Shown here: one piece after another, positions 44,889-56,093 of the stretch
Layout: the number at the start of each line of letters is the position of its first letter
Numbering within the stretch: position 1 is the stretch's first letter
NCBI GenBank assembly: GCA_001566295.1
Contig: KQ964247.1
Coordinates: 1,984,001-2,048,000, forward strand
Reading direction: 5' to 3'
DNA: 64,000 nt
Origin: Microdochium bolleyi
Lineage: Eukaryota > Ascomycota > Sordariomycetes > Xylariales > Microdochiaceae
Translations under genes and position numbers: made by a program
The notes under the pieces: generated by a model
Seen by the model: the letters and a program-made list of their open reading frames with translations, nothing else
Database searches by the model: none
What the model was told of the DNA's origin: nothing

Positions 44889-47627
44889 CTACGACTCCTC
44901 GGCGTGGACTGCTGGCTCGCGCGACGTAGTCTCGGAATCCTTCAAGTCACTGTGTGCAGCAACACCGATATGGGCGCTGCTTACAGTGCTGGGAGGTCCG
45001 CTGCTCTTGGGGCTGGTCTCCTCCTCAGTGAGGGCCGGGGTCTTAGCCGGGATGGACGTCTCACCATGAGGGGCGGGCGTGGATGGCTGTTTCGGTACAG
45101 AGGCTGGCTCGTCAGTCGAGACTGGCACCTGGGCGTTCTCGAGGAGCTTCTCGATCGCCGTAAGCGGACGGCAGTTGCCGCTCTTCTTGAGGTTCGCACA
45201 CTGTACGCTGACCTCCTGGATGAACCTGTCCCGCTCAGGGCCGTCAACGCACTCAAGAAGTCGTTCTACGCAAGACTGTTAGTGAACCTCATTGTAGTGT
45301 CCTAGGTCACTCGAACTTTTACTTACGGACGACGTAGTTGCCGAACTGATCTCTGATCATCGACTGCAGGAGACTGGTACTGTCTGGTCCAAGCTCAAGC
45401 AGTTTCCCCATGATCGTTCTCCGCTCCTCGACAGTGCCGTGCTCGATGCACTTTTCCACGACGTTGGACGCGAACTTGTGCTTGCAGAGTGCCACCAAGT
45501 TGTCAATCACCAGTGTGATCATCCTGTTGCGATCCTCTGGGTTACCCTGAGCAATGATGTGCTGGGTAACATAGTTGCCAAACTGGTCAGTGATCAGAAC
45601 ATTGGCGTGAGCGTGCAGCTCGTCCATGAGCACTTTGCGCTCCTCGTCGGTGCCGTGCTCAAGCATGCGCTGAACAACGCGACAACCGTAGTTGTGCGCG
45701 GAGAGCTGGTCGACATGGCCGCGGAAGGAGTCGAGGATGAACGGGATGCACAGGCGGGGCACCAGCTTGATGACCATTTGCACAACGTGGTTGCCATTCT
45801 GGTCCTTGATCACCTGCATGATCTTCGGCTTCAGCTCTTCGACGATCTCGGCTTGCTGCTCGACAAGTACGTGCTCGAGGGCCTGAGAGGTACGTTAGTA
45901 TGGCGAAGCAACACTTCAACAGCGGGAGCACAGGAGATTCGTACCTTTTGTACGACTCTGCAGGCGTACATCTGCGTCGAAAGCTCCGGCACCTTGCCCT
46001 TCATCTGGCTTGCCAAGATCTTCTTCTGCACCTGGTTGCCGTGCTCAAAGAACTTTTGTATCACATAATTTCCGAAGACATCCTTCATGAGCTGCAGCGC
46101 GTTAGGCTCGATCTCCTTGAAGACCATCTCCTTTTCGTCACTGTTGGCAGTCTGCAGTTTCTCCTGGATGAACCGCGAGCCGTGCTGATCACCACTGAAC
46201 TCGACAACATATCCTTGGATGTCCTTTAATAGAGTTAGCAGGTTGCTCGGGAACCATTCATGTGAGGGGCATACCTTGAGTTCGTATCGCTTGTTCGGTT
46301 TGCCAGCGCCACGAAACTCCTCCAACAACATGCTTCGCACACCTTTCCCAGAGTCCATCTCTCTACTAGGGCGGTAAGGCGGGGCGATGCCGTTGAGGTA
46401 AGGGGTGGCAGGGACGTGGTACCCAGAGGAAGCCAGCTGAGCGCGATAGTTCGGATTGGCCATGTAGGGCTCGAACGGGTTACCATATTGCTGAGGATAA
46501 TACGGTGCGGGGAAGTAGCCTGCCTGTGGAGGATACTGCGCACCAAGCTGGGATCGATCGAAATCCTGGGGCAGCCTCGAGTTGCGATTCCAGGAATCCT
46601 GCCTTGAGGCCGAGACGCCATTGTAGTTGCGTGGGCTGTTTGTCTGGGGCGCAAACGGACTACCCGTAGCAGATCCACGACCACTCGAGTTCCGCTGTGG
46701 TTGGAAGTACGACAGGTCTCCAAAAGTGTCACGCTGTGTGCCATCATTCTGCCACGGCTGGGAGCCAGGGTTGAATTGGAAAGGTTGGTTCACACCGTTG
46801 CCGAGACCGCCCGTGTTCGAGTTGTCATCCAGTGTCAGAGCACGGTCAAACGTCTCCTTGAGGTCCTTCGCGGTGACATCGGAGCGGAAGCCGTTGCTCA
46901 TTCCTCGGCTAGCAGGCTCCTGACGAAGGCCAACGGACATGGTCGAACGCGCGTTGTTGGAGTTGAAAGGGTCGGCGTATGTCGTCGTCGGCATCTGCAC
47001 GTCCGCTTCCGTGGGTCTCTGAGTGAGAGTGCCTTGCCTAGTAGAGCCGATGGAAGGGAAAGAGGCATCGCCTGAGTCCCGGCGGTAGAAGTGGGCTGCG
47101 TTGGACGATGAGTATAAGGCAGAATTGCGTGTGTCCTCCGCGGACGCTCCAAAAGCAGTACCAAGATCACGAGATCCACGGAGCCCAGATCGGTGGCCCA
47201 TGTTGTTTCCGTTCTGTCCCACAGCTGCTGTCCTCGAGAAGAAGGGGGCCTCGTGCTTGCTGTCGCGAGCGACGGCTGGCGATGTGTTTCCGGAGTTGGA
47301 CTGGCCCTGGGCAGGCGGCCCCGGCTGATTCCAGATTGGAGCCCTGCTTCCCCAGCCAACAGCCTCGGACTGTGGGTTCAGTTGGGCAGAGCCAGACGGA
47401 GCACCAGGTGACGCTTCATCAGAACCTGTTCCCGTGTTAGCAGTTTTGTTCCAATAGACTGGCTTCGCAGATCCTATGAGCGCACCTCTTGAGTTGCTGT
47501 CCCGTCCAGGAGCAAGTGCGCCACCTATGACCCCATTACTGTAGCCATTGCCCCAGATACCATTGGACTGCCATCTGGAGGCGCCAATCGGCTGGGAAGG
47601 TCGGTCACCATTGGTATTCGAAGGCAT
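44889..47627 (-). CDS. Pumilio-family (PUF) RNA-binding protein, eight repeats
   Basis: Four exons on the minus strand: 47627-46275, 46223-45945, 45882-45327 and 45265-44889, encoding 854 residues. Introns are 51, 62 and 61 nt with GTATGC, GTACGA and GTAAGT donors. The frame continues 20 codons upstream without an ATG, so I chose the first ATG. Residues 1-435 are Asn/Ser/Gly/Gln-rich and probably disordered. From RSMLLEEFR (about 435) come eight PUF repeats to about 775. Their RNA-contact triplets are SRxxQ, NYxxQ, CRxxQ, NHxxQ, CRxxQ, NYxxQ, SNxxE and NYxxQ. A Ser/Pro/Glu tail of about 65 residues follows. Such proteins bind 3' UTRs and promote mRNA decay, repression or localisation. Intron 1 is stop-free and phase-preserving. 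Confidence 0.94.
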
Positions 47628-50600
47628 CTTGGAGAATATGTATGTATTAGAGTCGTAGCGGGTCGATGTGCAAGGCAAATGCTTCACCAGGAAGCGCCGG
47701 ATTCTAGATCTGTGAGAGGCGTAAGTGCATTGTCAGCCTGGGGAGTCCTCATTGAAGCTAGTCTGACGGGATCTTGTGTGACAGGTGTAGCAGCCGTGCG
47801 GGGCCTGTTTGTTGGAGGAGACCAAAGCAGGTGTTGCACGGAGCTGGCCAGGAAAAGGAAACCCAAGGGATGATTGCCACTGACCAGTTGAGCAAACGAT
47901 CAGGCCGAAAGCGGTGCCGAGATGTCGTCGCTGTGGGGATGGGAGAAGGTCTGGCGGCAGGCAAAATGAAAGGCGACAGGTCTTGCAGCGTAGCAAGTGG
48001 TGTGTTTGAGTAGCGATCGATGTCCCCGGGACTCACGTGTCGGAGAGATGTCGTGTGCCGTCGTGGTCGGCTGTCGCGTTGTCGATGTAGGCTAGTGCGG
48101 GTGCGAGATCGGTGTTGCAGAAAAGTGCAGGATGATGTGTGGGCGAGCGAATGGGTGGTGGTAAGGATGAGCGACGTGAGCAAGTGGCAGCTGGTGGGAG
48201 GCTGCGGATGGCTGTACTTGTAGCGCTGGGAGAGCAGCGCAACGAGCCGGAGGCGAAGGGAAGCTGTTCTGCGCGGCGTTGTGAGCCAAAGCAGACAGTC
48301 GGCTGGCGGAGTGTGTGGTTGGCAAAGGTGCAGGTCGCACTTGCAGTGCTGGATCACCAAGACTGGCCGAGCAGGAATTTGAGCAGGGACTTCTGGGGCT
48401 CAAGGTTTCGGCCACAGGCTGCGCAGCGCAGTGGGTGGTTGTGGCCTGGTTGCAGTCTCGCAAGTCTGGAGCAAGCAAAATGCCAAGCCGTTGAGATAAG
48501 GCGGGAGGGGTACGAGGTACCTGTCGGACCTTCAATGTTGGAGCACTGGCGGCGTCCGGCAGCGTGTCAGCAGCACTCGTTGCCAACAAAACATGCACAT
48601 GGAAAAAGCAAGTCTGGACTGGAGCTCGGACAGAAATAATCTGCTGATGTCCCGGCCGGCCTAGGATTTGGGGATGTTGTGCAAGTATCGGTGTGCGCCG
48701 TCTCGTGCGCGGGCAGCAAGTAAGTACAAGGCTCGCCAGTGCAGGCACAGGCACAGGCACGGGCACAGGCGCCACTCACCAGAACAGGTTGTTTTGGCCC
48801 TCGGGAAGGCGGGAGGCGGAGCTGCGCAGGTGGAGCAGAGAGCACGAGAGCTGCTCAAACTGTATTCGAATGTGGTCGCAAGGTGCCCTGGGGAGGGAGT
48901 CCGGCGAAGGGTTTTCGAGTCCTGGGGGCAGACTGATGCGAGGGAGCCAGCAACGTCACTGCGACAGGCCGGGGGTCGGGGCCGGGGCAGTCGGTGCCAC
49001 AGGGCTGTGTGTATTGGTCGTTTCAAGGTCGAGGTTGCAGTGGAGCAGGGAGGAGGCTGCTGGTCTTCTGCTAAGCAATCTAGGCACGGTTAGCTTCCCG
49101 GCTGGCAGTGAGGCTCGTCTTTCCTTGCATCCGCGAGGCACAGTGGCCGGCCACGTCTCGACAGGACAGCTCCGGGCGGTGGGCTCTGCCCGCCCAGGCT
49201 TGTCATCCGTGCCGCACTCGCTGTCTTGCTTGATGACGGGCAGGACCACCTGGCCGGTGGGAGCGAGGGGGTCCGGGGCCCTCTGTCGGCAGTGGGAAAG
49301 AGCCGGGACAGGAGGCCACTTGGAGCCCCAGATCTGGGGCAGGGCTTGGCTTTGCGCTGCTGGCGTGTTTGAGGCCAGGGCCGTCGAGGGTGTGGCCCCT
49401 GCCTCCCTCCCACTGGCGCCATGCTTGGCACAGGGACGGGCAGGTGGGGTCGGGGCTGGCGAGGACGAATAATGGAACTGGAAAGAACTGGAAAGGGGAC
49501 CGCAAAGACTTACTGAGCACCTGCTGCGCGAGCACGGGATGCTGCAAAGGTCTGGCACGGGCAGACTTGCACTCCCGAGGTCACAGAGTATGGCACGATG
49601 GCCAAGACGCGAGGCAATACGAGGGCGTGTGCACCCGAAAAGACTTGTTAATGCTGCCGCAAGGTTGGAGCTTGCTTTTCAGCTTCCAAGGTTCCCCAGG
49701 CGTCGCGGGTCGAGCTTGCAAGGGCAGAAGGGCTGTCCGGCAGAGGATAGCGAGGTCCGATTGCGTCGGACGTGAAGGCTCGTGCTTTGCTGGCCGGCTT
49801 GGATGAGGCAATCGCTTGGTGCGCGAAGTCGCGTGCGCGGTGTCTGTGCACAAGTGTCGCGGTGACTTTTGCGTGAGAGGCTTGCTTGGACGACTCGGAG
49901 CTGCAGCTGTCCCAAAAATAATAACCCGGTCAGCAGACTGGACGCAGCTGCGACTCTGCTTGTCGTCGGCTGCAAACTTGCCTGGGTATTGTTTCGAAAC
50001 CGCGGGTTCGGTGTATCAAGTAATGTGTCTACTCGGTGTGTACACGTATGTCTTCTGTGCCTGGAGCCACAAAGTCTGTATACTCGGATTGTATGTACGA
50101 GGATGTGGTTGACGTCTGATCCGTCGATGCGTCAGGAGAGGATAAAGATAAACGGACAAGAGGATGATTAGATTAATGACCCTTTTGGAGAGACAGAAAT
50201 GTCAAGCGCAATGGAACTTCTTTGTACGGGCGGGCTGCTGGGTGGGTTGTATGTGCAAGGACAGTGGCGGCCGGGAGAGGCAGTGTATCGGCCAGACTTC
50301 AGATGTCGTCTAACCGTGGGACACAAAGCTCGAGCGGTCACACCAGAGAGAACATGTGAGGAGCGAGCAGCGAGCAGCGGGGAGGGCGGGAGAGGGAGAG
50401 AACGCGAGAGAGGGTGGACAGGCGTGAAATATCACGACAGCAAAGGGTCCCGCGAAATGGTTTTGTACGACGGGATCAGGGCGCACCTGGACAACCAAGC
50501 ACCAGACTCAGGCGTTGCCGCTATCGCAGCATGGCAGCTTCGTGTCTCTGAAATGTTGCTCCCTTGCCCTCTCCGAGATCCATCGTGAGGCTCGAACGAC

Positions 50601-52167
50601 GGCCTGATCGGGACAAGGCAGTGGTAGTGGGTCACCGGGGAAGCTCGCTAGCTCTCACGGGAGCTGCTGAGGGGACACAGCTTGCTTCAAAGGGATCGTC
50701 CTCCTGCCAGGGGCTCAAGGGAGCACGCCGTGCCTAGTGAGCTGCTAGTCCGTTATGATTCAGAAAATGCCTTGTTCGGCTTTGTCAGTGGGGTTGGTTT
50801 TCGGTGTGGAAAAACCAAATACAGCCTGGGAAAAAAGAAGCCATCGCAGTTTTGGGACTGGAAAAGCGCCTCTGCACGGAGATCCGCGTAGGTTTACTCG
50901 CTTGGTCACCCATATGTGTCATGAAGGTGTTTGGCAATATTCGAGAAGTTTGAAAACCCTGCAGTTCAGCATCCGTGCTCTCCGGAGCAACTTTGTTAAG
51001 CTCGAATCCCCACTGGCAGACATCAGATTGAATAAGGGTCACCATGTAATCACTTTCCAGAGTAAGCAGGATGGTTTCGCACGCTTTAAAAAAAGGCAGA
51101 AGTTAAGGTCGTCGTCCATCTTCCGGGGCACTATCTCCATAGGGCACCCTGGACATTGAGGAGCTCCGCAGACCGCAACCTGAACTAATGAACCCGCCCC
51201 GAGAATCCCTCTTGTGGTATCTATCTCCCTTGCATCTCAGACCCAGCACCTCCCAGCTCAAGAACCCTGGAGCTGCACAGCTGTGGATGGCCGTGAGAGG
51301 GCGGATCAGGTAACACGACAACAAACGGCCAAATTTCGGGTCCGTGGCACCGCAGACATGGCCTGACCCTGCATTGCCTCGAAAGGCGAGTCCCGTCGCC
51401 GGCCGTACCGGCCCTTCTCAGGCATTCCATGTCCAACGATAGGGATGTGTCGAGAGAGACGGCGTGGTAAGAAACCCGTAGATGAGTTCTGCGAGGCTTG
51501 TGGGAAGAGCGGAAGGTTTTATTGAGTTGACACCACGTCCGCGGTCTCAGTCAGGATCGGATACAGCCGGGGGCAGCTAAGCAAGTGCTAAGGACGCCAA
51601 CAGGCGAGCTTGTCCATTGTTTCTCGCTAGGCTGGAGGGTCTCTTGTGGGGAGGAGAGGCGGCAGTATTGTTTCTTGGCTGCTCTAGCTTGCAGCATGTC
51701 TCACCATGATCATGGCCAGGTCTAGTCCTCCCATCTCGTAAGGGACTTGTATGATGTCGCATACCCGGGTCATATGAAGACTCTTCGGTCGAAGATGCCG
51801 AAGCCATGCTCTCAAAGGATGGACTTTCTGCAACTTTTTCAATGCAGTATCAGCTGCCATGGGGGAAAGGAACATACTCGCTTTCAGTGCTATGAAAAAT
51901 ATGCAAAGCCAGCTGTTGAGGCTGTAGCTTAGCATAGATCTTCCAAGCCGCGGATCGAAAGGTGTTCTTTCTCAACTGAAAAGGGTGGCTGTCGGCTTCA
52001 TGAGTCCAGACGACCATTCCCTCCTCAAGATGGGCTGTATTAGTGGTGCAGCTAGTGGACTTGCAGCCTTTATGCAATACATCCAATTTGGGCGTCCATA
52101 GGAAAACTCTATGACTATAACTATTTTTGTAAGAAGATGTAAAATCATCACACATTAGATGGTCTCA
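47628..52167. other. Long gene-poor region upstream of the Pumilio gene
   Basis: This 4.5-kb stretch contains the Pumilio promoter and possibly a long leader. It is rich in G on the plus strand (C on the minus) up to about 50 kb, which creates many overlapping open frames such as 48693-49472 (plus) and 48092-48775 (minus). None shows a domain or a believable start. A CAGGCA tandem repeat lies at 48742-48771. I support no gene here. Confidence 0.55.
48742..48771. repeat. Five-copy CAGGCA tandem repeat
   Basis: Five hexamer units in a row: three perfect CAGGCA, one CGGGCA and one CAGGCG. It lies in the gene-poor region about 1.1 kb upstream of the Pumilio start. Confidence 0.85.
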
Positions 52168-52273
52168 TCCTCCGTGGCGCAATTGGCTAGCGCGTCTGAC
52201 TGTTATCGTTATCTGCTAACACAGGTTATCGGTTGCCATCAGGAGGTTGACAGTTCAAGCCTGTCCGGGGGAG
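52168..52273 (+). tRNA. tRNA-Asn (GTT) with a 32-nt intron
   Basis: The mature parts fold fully. The 7-bp acceptor stem pairs TCCTCCG with CGGGGGA, with one T-G wobble, and G is the discriminator. The D stem is GCGC/GCGC, the anticodon stem TCTGA/TCAGG, the variable loop AGGTT, and the T stem GACAG/CTGTC with loop TTCAAGC. The anticodon GTT is at 52202-52204. The intron lies at the canonical place, after nucleotide 37 (52206-52237), and contains an AAC that could pair with the anticodon. A run of five T residues follows at 52282-52286. Confidence 0.95.
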
Positions 52274-54118
52274 CCACTTTCTTTTTGCACTTTTTGTCCA
52301 TGCCCTGACAAAAGAGTTCTGTTGTCGCGGGTTGCGTCTTTAGCTGCCTGTATATGTTTACACAATGCTGGCCAATGCTTTTTGTCGGTGAGACATCTAT
52401 TGTCTGCGGGTTAGTCGTGTTCCTGTGTCCGAGCAGTTCCGGATTGGCTCGGCACTTCAGGAACCACCTTCTCCAACAAAAGATAGGACTTCCCGCTCGT
52501 GCATATCGTCCCAAGTTGTCCTTGCAATATGAGGAGTCTCTGGTGGCCTAGGCCAAGTCGCTTTGCCGGTGCAAATTTCGCGGCCCGGAGCAGCAACTCC
52601 ACGATCTTGTCGCCTCCTCCTATAGGGTTCCGATCGCCAGGCGCTGAGCACCAGAGTGGACACCTGGAAATGGCACAACCAGGATGGCCAACATGCCTCG
52701 CATATGAATGGGTCCTTGCGCATGGCTTCGTAGCCGGACCAGTCTAGCTGGGGAGCGAACAGCAGGAGTCAGTCCCTCCAAGTGCCTCGATAAGCGGCGT
52801 AGGATGGGGCCCGGCGTTGCCGCAGGTATTGCTTGCACCACCGTGGTGATTGTCATGGCAGCCTGCCGCGAGCATTTCACCCCAGAACCTTCCGAGGGCA
52901 TCATCCGACCTAGTCGCCTAGGTCCAGACAACCCAGAATGATATCCGTAAGCGCGGTGGCTGAACTGCCTGCCGCCAGAAAGCAAAGACAGACAGGCTGT
53001 GACAAAGTGAGCACAAATGTGACTCCATGCTGGTGACCAGCTGGGAAGAAGAGGGGATGCGTGGCGTGCGTGAGGAGGCAAGGATGGCTGGCCAGGGGGG
53101 CCGCATATGAGAGGTTCCCAACGGTGCATGCGGAGCGGGCCCTCGTCTTCGAGGACAATGCCGCCAACGGTGCTTGGTTCCAGGCAAGAACATTGTCAGC
53201 CACATCTCGGTCACCGGACTGCCGACTCTTGGCCAACCAGTCGCAAGCTTGCCGAGACGGATCTTGATGCCTTCTCGAAGCGCCCTCTGGCGCCAGCGCC
53301 GGCTCATGTCTGTGCAGTTGGGAGGAGGCGCGGGTGCTTGAGGGAGGCGAGGAAGGAGCGCGCGTGCGACTTTGAATCACCCGAGCCTGCAGGTCCCAGA
53401 TGGGCCAGCGGGCGCCGGCGAATCAGCGGGCGGTGCCTGTCTGGGGACCCCTGCGCTAGCGCCGCCGAGAGGGGGCCCTGCCCAGGCTCTAGGGACGGCG
53501 CTGCGAACCCGCCTGGGGGCCTTGCCTACATTGTGCAATCACTGGCCAGGGACAGTGCACCGCCCTGTAAGCGCTGGCTGGCGCCGCCCACTGCCCAGCG
53601 TCGCTCCCCTTTTGAGTCTTGACCAGGCCTTCGCCTCCTCTTCTTCTCCTTTGCTCCCTCACGGTCTCTCATCGTCGCCCTCGCTGTCGCTCCTGCCGCC
53701 TTCTCGTCGTCCTTGTTGGTTCACAGAGCTTGTCTCTTGCCACACAGTCATTCTTTACCTTCTGCTTTCCTCGGCCCTCAACTCCACTCTCTGGTTGACC
53801 CGATCCAGTCCTCTGCGACAATCACGTTCTTTGACGACGACTTCTCGGCATCTTACGACACCGACGTCCTAATTGCCTCCTGTGTATGTGGAATCTCTCC
53901 ACGCGAGCAAGCAAAGCTGTTGCCGGGACCCCTTGGGCTATCCCTCGAGGACAGCACCGCTGACCGGTTGTCTGGTGTCTCCCTCCAGGTTTCGATCTAG
54001 CTTCTCCTGCGCCCGAAACTCATCCCTTACGACCAGTATCCCGACCACTTATACAACCCCAAGTGCGCCCCAGACTTCCCGATTTGGTCTTGAAAGCCAT
54101 TTGTCTTCCACCACCACC
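52274..54118. other. Intergenic region and leader of the single-span membrane protein
   Basis: A 1.85-kb stretch after tRNA-Asn. Its last 500 bases are CT-rich (many TCTTCTCC-like runs at 53630-53720), consistent with the core promoter and leader of the next gene. Open frames at 52620-53380 (minus) and 53107-53872 (plus) have no domain character. Confidence 0.55.
52282..52286 (+). terminator. RNA polymerase III terminator of tRNA-Asn
   Basis: TTTTT on the non-template strand starts 9 bases after the tRNA-Asn discriminator base, a standard distance for Pol III termination. Another T run follows at about 52291-52295. Confidence 0.8.
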
Positions 54119-54667
54119 ATGTCGACTTTCAGCTTCCTTGGTCGCCGCGACCTCAACATGGGCAACGGCGACTCGACCCTCAACCTGATGATCGCCTTCC
54201 TTGGCATTGTCTTCTTCTCTCTCTGCCTTGCGTCCAGCCTCGTCATGCTGCGCCGCATCAGAATGCAGCGCCAGCGCAATCTCGAGGATGGCCTGCCCAA
54301 ATACCAGGACCTCGAGCACCAGCAGGGCCGCAACATCAACCGCCTCAACATCCACACCGCCGATGGCCGCTCCAGCGTCCTCCTCGTCAACGGCCGCCCC
54401 ATGCTTTCGGATCCCAACTTGCCGCCTCACTCGCCCAGCAACGTGCCCGAGATCCACATCACCTTCCCGGATGAGCACGATGCTCAAGGCCGCCAGCAGA
54501 ACGGCCGTGTCGTCGTTGTCCGTGTTGGCGACACCAGCATTGGTCTCGAGCCGTACAAGGAGGAGCAGCTGCCCGCCTACCAGAAGGAGAACGCCGGTGA
54601 CTTCTACTCGATTGACATGAACCAGATCGGCGGCCTCAAGGAGAAGGAACGCACTCAGTCCTCCTAG
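54119..54667 (+). CDS. Small single-span membrane protein with LPxY motifs
   Basis: A single exon of 182 residues. The ATG follows a CCACCACCACC leader, and although the same frame is open upstream it has no ATG. Residues 22-44 form one strong hydrophobic span (LMIAFLGIVFFSLCLASSLV) with no cleavable signal before it and a basic stop-transfer stretch after it (RRIRMQRQR). This suggests type III topology with a short lumenal or outer N-terminus. The cytosolic part has two LPxY motifs, LPKY at 59-62 and LPAY at 151-154, the second flanked by acidic residues. In yeast such motifs bind the WW domains of the ubiquitin ligase Rsp5. I infer a sorting or adaptor role. The protein itself is an unnamed fungal family. 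Confidence 0.82.
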   Translation: MSTFSFLGRRDLNMGNGDSTLNLMIAFLGIVFFSLCLASSLVMLRRIRMQRQRNLEDGLPKYQDLEHQQGRNINRLNIHTADGRSSVLLVNGRPMLSDPNLPPHSPSNVPEIHITFPDEHDAQGRQQNGRVVVVRVGDTSIGLEPYKEEQLPAYQKENAGDFYSIDMNQIGGLKEKERTQSS

Positions 54668-55595
54668 GCGGCTCGTCACTCTACTTTGTTTCTCAGCGGG
54701 CGCAACTCTTACACACCATCCGGGGCATTTAGCGATAATCATCTGAACGACAGAAGAGGCGCGTGGTATATATGTTGATGATCTTGATGTGTCTATATTG
54801 GTGGACGGGCATAAAGTATAGTGCGGATGGCATATAGGGCAAGTACAGGCCCAGCTGGAACTCTATGCACACAGAACAAGTGGCGCGCAGCAAGTCCTGC
54901 TTGTCATGGCGCCTGCTGCCAGCCTTGTATATTCTAATTGTATATACTTAATCCGAGCTATTGGCAATGCAGCTACGGGCATTGGCTTTTGTGTACGTAT
55001 GGCTGCGGATGCGGATACAACTCGATCTCTCGATTTCACAACAACCTATCGCGTATCTGCAACGGGGTAACATTCACACGGTGGTCGTTAGAACTGGCAC
55101 CAAGTCGCGAGCAACAATCTCATACACCGATAAGCAACTCGTGACGTGGCGTGGACAACGTCATGGCTCAGACGGCTGTGCGCAACAGGAAGCAGCCGAC
55201 GTAAGCCTGAATACTTCATCGCATGCAAGGCTGACTACAGTGACCTATCACGCGAGCCCTGGGGAGCTGTCACTGTGCCAAGCTTAGTAAATTTCTTTGA
55301 CTAGAGGCCACCCATGCCACTGGAAATCTTCAGCATGGAGACCGCTTGATGATGATGCGATCACTTGGTATTGCAGACCTCTGGGGCCTCTGCCATGTCT
55401 TGATCCTCTGGGGACCGATGCTGCTGTTTACTTCTGTGTTGGCTATCCAACTCCAAATGTATTTATAGATATCCAGAGGCCCAGAGGTGCCAGAGATTCA
55501 TTGCGTTCTGCGGTGGCGGGGAATCAAAGGTCTTGGGACTCTGAGCTGACCATTCAACTGATGTGCGAACGTGAACTTTTCTTGGTAACCCCGGC
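54668..55595. other. Convergent intergenic region with TGTATATA sites
   Basis: A 0.93-kb stretch. Downstream of the membrane protein stop are TGTATATT (near 54926) and TGTATATA (54939-54946), which match PUF recognition sequences if they lie in its 3' UTR. CCTCTGG/CCAGAGG words start at 55378. No gene is seen. Confidence 0.6.
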
Positions 55596-56093
55596 TTATT
55601 GACCTCGGAAAGCGGCATCAAGCGCCTCAATGTCCATCTTCTTCATCTTCATCATCGCCTCCGTCACTCTCGCAGCCCCTCCCTGGTCGCCGCTCGCCAT
55701 ATAGCTCTTCAGCACCGCCGGCACCACCTGCCACGCCACCCCAAACTTGTCGGCCAGCCAGCCGCACTGCTGGCGGCTCGCGTCCCCTCCCGCGCCCAGC
55801 TGATCCCAGTAGCGATCGAGCTCCTCCTGCGTGTCGCAGTCGATCTGGAAGCTCACGGCCTCGCTGTGCTTGAACATCGGCCCGCCGTTGAGGCCCACGA
55901 AGCGCTGGCCCAGCATCTCCCACTCGACTATCATGACAGACCCGGGCTTCTGGCCGTGCGTGTCGGACCCGGCATCGGTGTACGCTAGGTTGGTGATGAT
56001 CCTGGAGTCCTTGAAGATGCCGGTGTAGAATCTGGCCGCTTCCTCGGCTTGTCCATCGAACCAAAGACAGGTTGTCAGGGTTGTGACAGGCAT
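55596..56093 (-). CDS. PhnB-like VOC-superfamily protein
   Basis: A single exon of 165 residues starting with an ATG at 56091-56093. The opening TTLTTCLWFDGQAEEAARFY, then MIVEWEMLGQRFVGLNGGP, FKHSEAVSFQIDCDTQEELD and QCGWLADKFGVAWQVVP are the landmarks of the PhnB / 3-demethylubiquinone methyltransferase-like branch of the glyoxalase (vicinal oxygen chelate) superfamily. The fold is two beta-alpha-beta-beta-beta units, usually dimeric. Despite the domain's name, most members have no shown methyltransferase activity and their substrates are unknown. The sequence has a bacterial-type family distribution, so ancient acquisition by fungi is possible, but base composition does not differ from neighbours. 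There is no targeting signal. Confidence 0.93.
   Translation of the reverse strand: MPVTTLTTCLWFDGQAEEAARFYTGIFKDSRIITNLAYTDAGSDTHGQKPGSVMIVEWEMLGQRFVGLNGGPMFKHSEAVSFQIDCDTQEELDRYWDQLGAGGDASRQQCGWLADKFGVAWQVVPAVLKSYMASGDQGGAARVTEAMMKMKKMDIEALDAAFRGQ

Noticed and set aside
45265..45327. Possible frameshift at the last intron of the Pumilio gene
   Set aside because: On recounting bases, the TAG acceptor ending at 45266 joins repeat 8 in phase (NYVVQRLLE) and the tail stays open to the stop at 44889.
48092..49558. Several open frames of 166-259 codons on both strands
   Set aside because: They follow the strand asymmetry of G and C. Translations have no domain, and the starts are arbitrary.
53873..54118. 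82-residue N-terminal extension of the LPxY membrane protein
   Set aside because: The frame is open but begins at TTG and lacks an ATG before 54119. The leader is CT-rich, as for a 5' UTR.
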